Below, one piece after another: positions 42,381-42,951 of a DNA stretch of 42,951 nucleotides (the stretch's first letter is position 1; the number at the start of each line of letters is the position of its first letter). Source of the stretch: Flavobacteriaceae bacterium (GTDB taxonomy: Bacteria; Bacteroidota; Bacteroidia; Flavobacteriales; Flavobacteriaceae); assembly GCA_947463515.1 (NCBI GenBank), contig CANHRI010000017.1, forward strand, positions 1 through 42,951, in the 5' to 3' direction. The notes under the pieces were generated by a model, which did not search any database, had not been told where the DNA came from, and was given only the letters and a program-made list of their open reading frames with translations. The position numbers and the translations under genes were made by a program.

Positions 42381-42951
42381 ATGTGTGGAATTGTAGGCTA
42401 CATTGGGCATCGCGAAGCGTATCCTATTGTAATAAAAGGCTTAAAGCGTCTAGAATACAGAGGGTACGATAGTGCCGGTGTGATGCTGTATGACGGTACG
42501 GATTTAAAAATCAGTAAAACTAAAGGAAAAGTTTCCGATTTGGAAGCGCGTTCTCAGCAAGAAATTACCACCAACGGAACCATTGGTATGGGACATACAC
42601 GTTGGGCTACCCATGGAGTGCCCAATGATGTAAACTCGCACCCCCATTTGTCCAATTCGGGCAATTTGGCTATTATTCACAATGGAATTATTGAAAACTA
42701 TGAGCCTTTAAAAAAAGAGCTTATTAAACGCGGATACACATTTGCTTCTGATACAGATACTGAAGTTTTGGTCAATTTGATTGAAGATGTTCAGAAAAAA
42801 GATGGATTAAAATTAGGGAAAGCTGTGCAAGTAGCCTTAAACCAAGTGGTTGGGGCGTATGCAATTTGCGTGTTTGACAAAAATAAACCCGATGAAATTG
42901 TAGTAGCTCGTTTAGGGAGTCCTTTGGCCATCGGAGTGGGTGAAAATGAAT
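42381..42951 (+). CDS. glmS: Glutamine--fructose-6-phosphate aminotransferase (3' partial)
   Basis: 190 residues are visible before the window ends, against about 610 in full. It begins MCGIVGYIGHREAY, with the N-terminal nucleophile Cys2 of the class II glutaminase domain, and continues GLKRLEYRGYDSAGV, HTRWATHGVPND, NSHPHLSNSGNLAIIHNGIIENY and SDTDTEVLVNLIE, all diagnostic of GlmS. The enzyme makes glucosamine-6-phosphate for peptidoglycan and LPS. The isomerase domains lie beyond the window. 12 nt separate it from the DUF4270 gene. Confidence 0.97.
   Translation, partial: MCGIVGYIGHREAYPIVIKGLKRLEYRGYDSAGVMLYDGTDLKISKTKGKVSDLEARSQQEITTNGTIGMGHTRWATHGVPNDVNSHPHLSNSGNLAIIHNGIIENYEPLKKELIKRGYTFASDTDTEVLVNLIEDVQKKDGLKLGKAVQVALNQVVGAYAICVFDKNKPDEIVVARLGSPLAIGVGENE

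Overview
The window is a piece of a Flavobacteriaceae chromosome (phylum Bacteroidota), most likely Flavobacterium or a close relative. The evidence is: Bacteroidota-type promoter elements (TAnnTTTG at -7; one TTTG-N19-TATCTTTG promoter upstream of a tRNA), two secreted proteins ending in type IX secretion (T9SS) sorting domains, an OlsF-type bifunctional aminolipid acyltransferase, a DUF4270 lipoprotein next to glmS, and gene orders I recognise from flavobacteria (serS / TPR / DUF4286 / rsmA / mgtE and panC / panD / LPG-synthase-like / esterase-like / radA). All assignments come from reading the sequence; no database search was run.

Layout. (1) 1-6265: a carbohydrate block that reads as sucrose or alpha-glucoside use: a TonB-dependent receptor (5' end outside the window), a small exported glutaredoxin-like protein, an SLC45/GPH-type sugar permease, a GH100-like invertase and a PfkB fructokinase, the last four tightly packed or overlapping. 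phhB follows. (2) 6711-10950: an AT-rich accessory stretch anchored on the 3' end of a tRNA-Asn gene (minus strand). Three related repeats, the rightmost overlapping the tRNA 3' end and its terminator, delimit two tandem units of about 1.9 and 2.2 kb. One carries a tripartite hipBST toxin-antitoxin operon, the other an AbiEi-like/Fic fusion. Neither carries a recombinase. This is the most unusual structure in the window. (3) 11036-14377: RseP-type protease and a T9SS-exported M1 aminopeptidase, both minus. (4) 14564-21803: plus-strand housekeeping run serS, TPR protein, DUF4286, small conserved-looking protein, rsmA, mgtE, and a 2-hydroxyacid dehydrogenase fused to a VOC/glyoxalase domain. (5) 21855-23841: a compact membrane cluster TM2 / DUF2752 / DUF4870-like / M48 protease. 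(6) 23880-26681 minus: aldo/keto reductase, OmpA-family lipoprotein, exonuclease III. (7) 26884-28680: OlsF-like acyltransferase. (8) 28730-39738, all minus: T9SS-exported PQQ-type sugar dehydrogenase, DUF4139 protein, two unknown exported proteins, an AsmA-like/GT51 transglycosylase, radA, an esterase-like protein lacking its nucleophilic Ser, an LPG-synthase-like membrane protein, panD and panC. (9) 39859-42951 plus: half-length glycogen-synthase-like protein, DUF4270 lipoprotein and the 5' part of glmS, cut by the window end.

How genes work together: region 1 would import an oligosaccharide across both membranes, hydrolyse it and phosphorylate the fructose. panC and panD are consecutive in coenzyme A precursor synthesis. 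The two toxin-type units next to tRNA-Asn look like successive insertions at the same site, each insertion rebuilding the tRNA 3' end and leaving a displaced copy of it on the far side.
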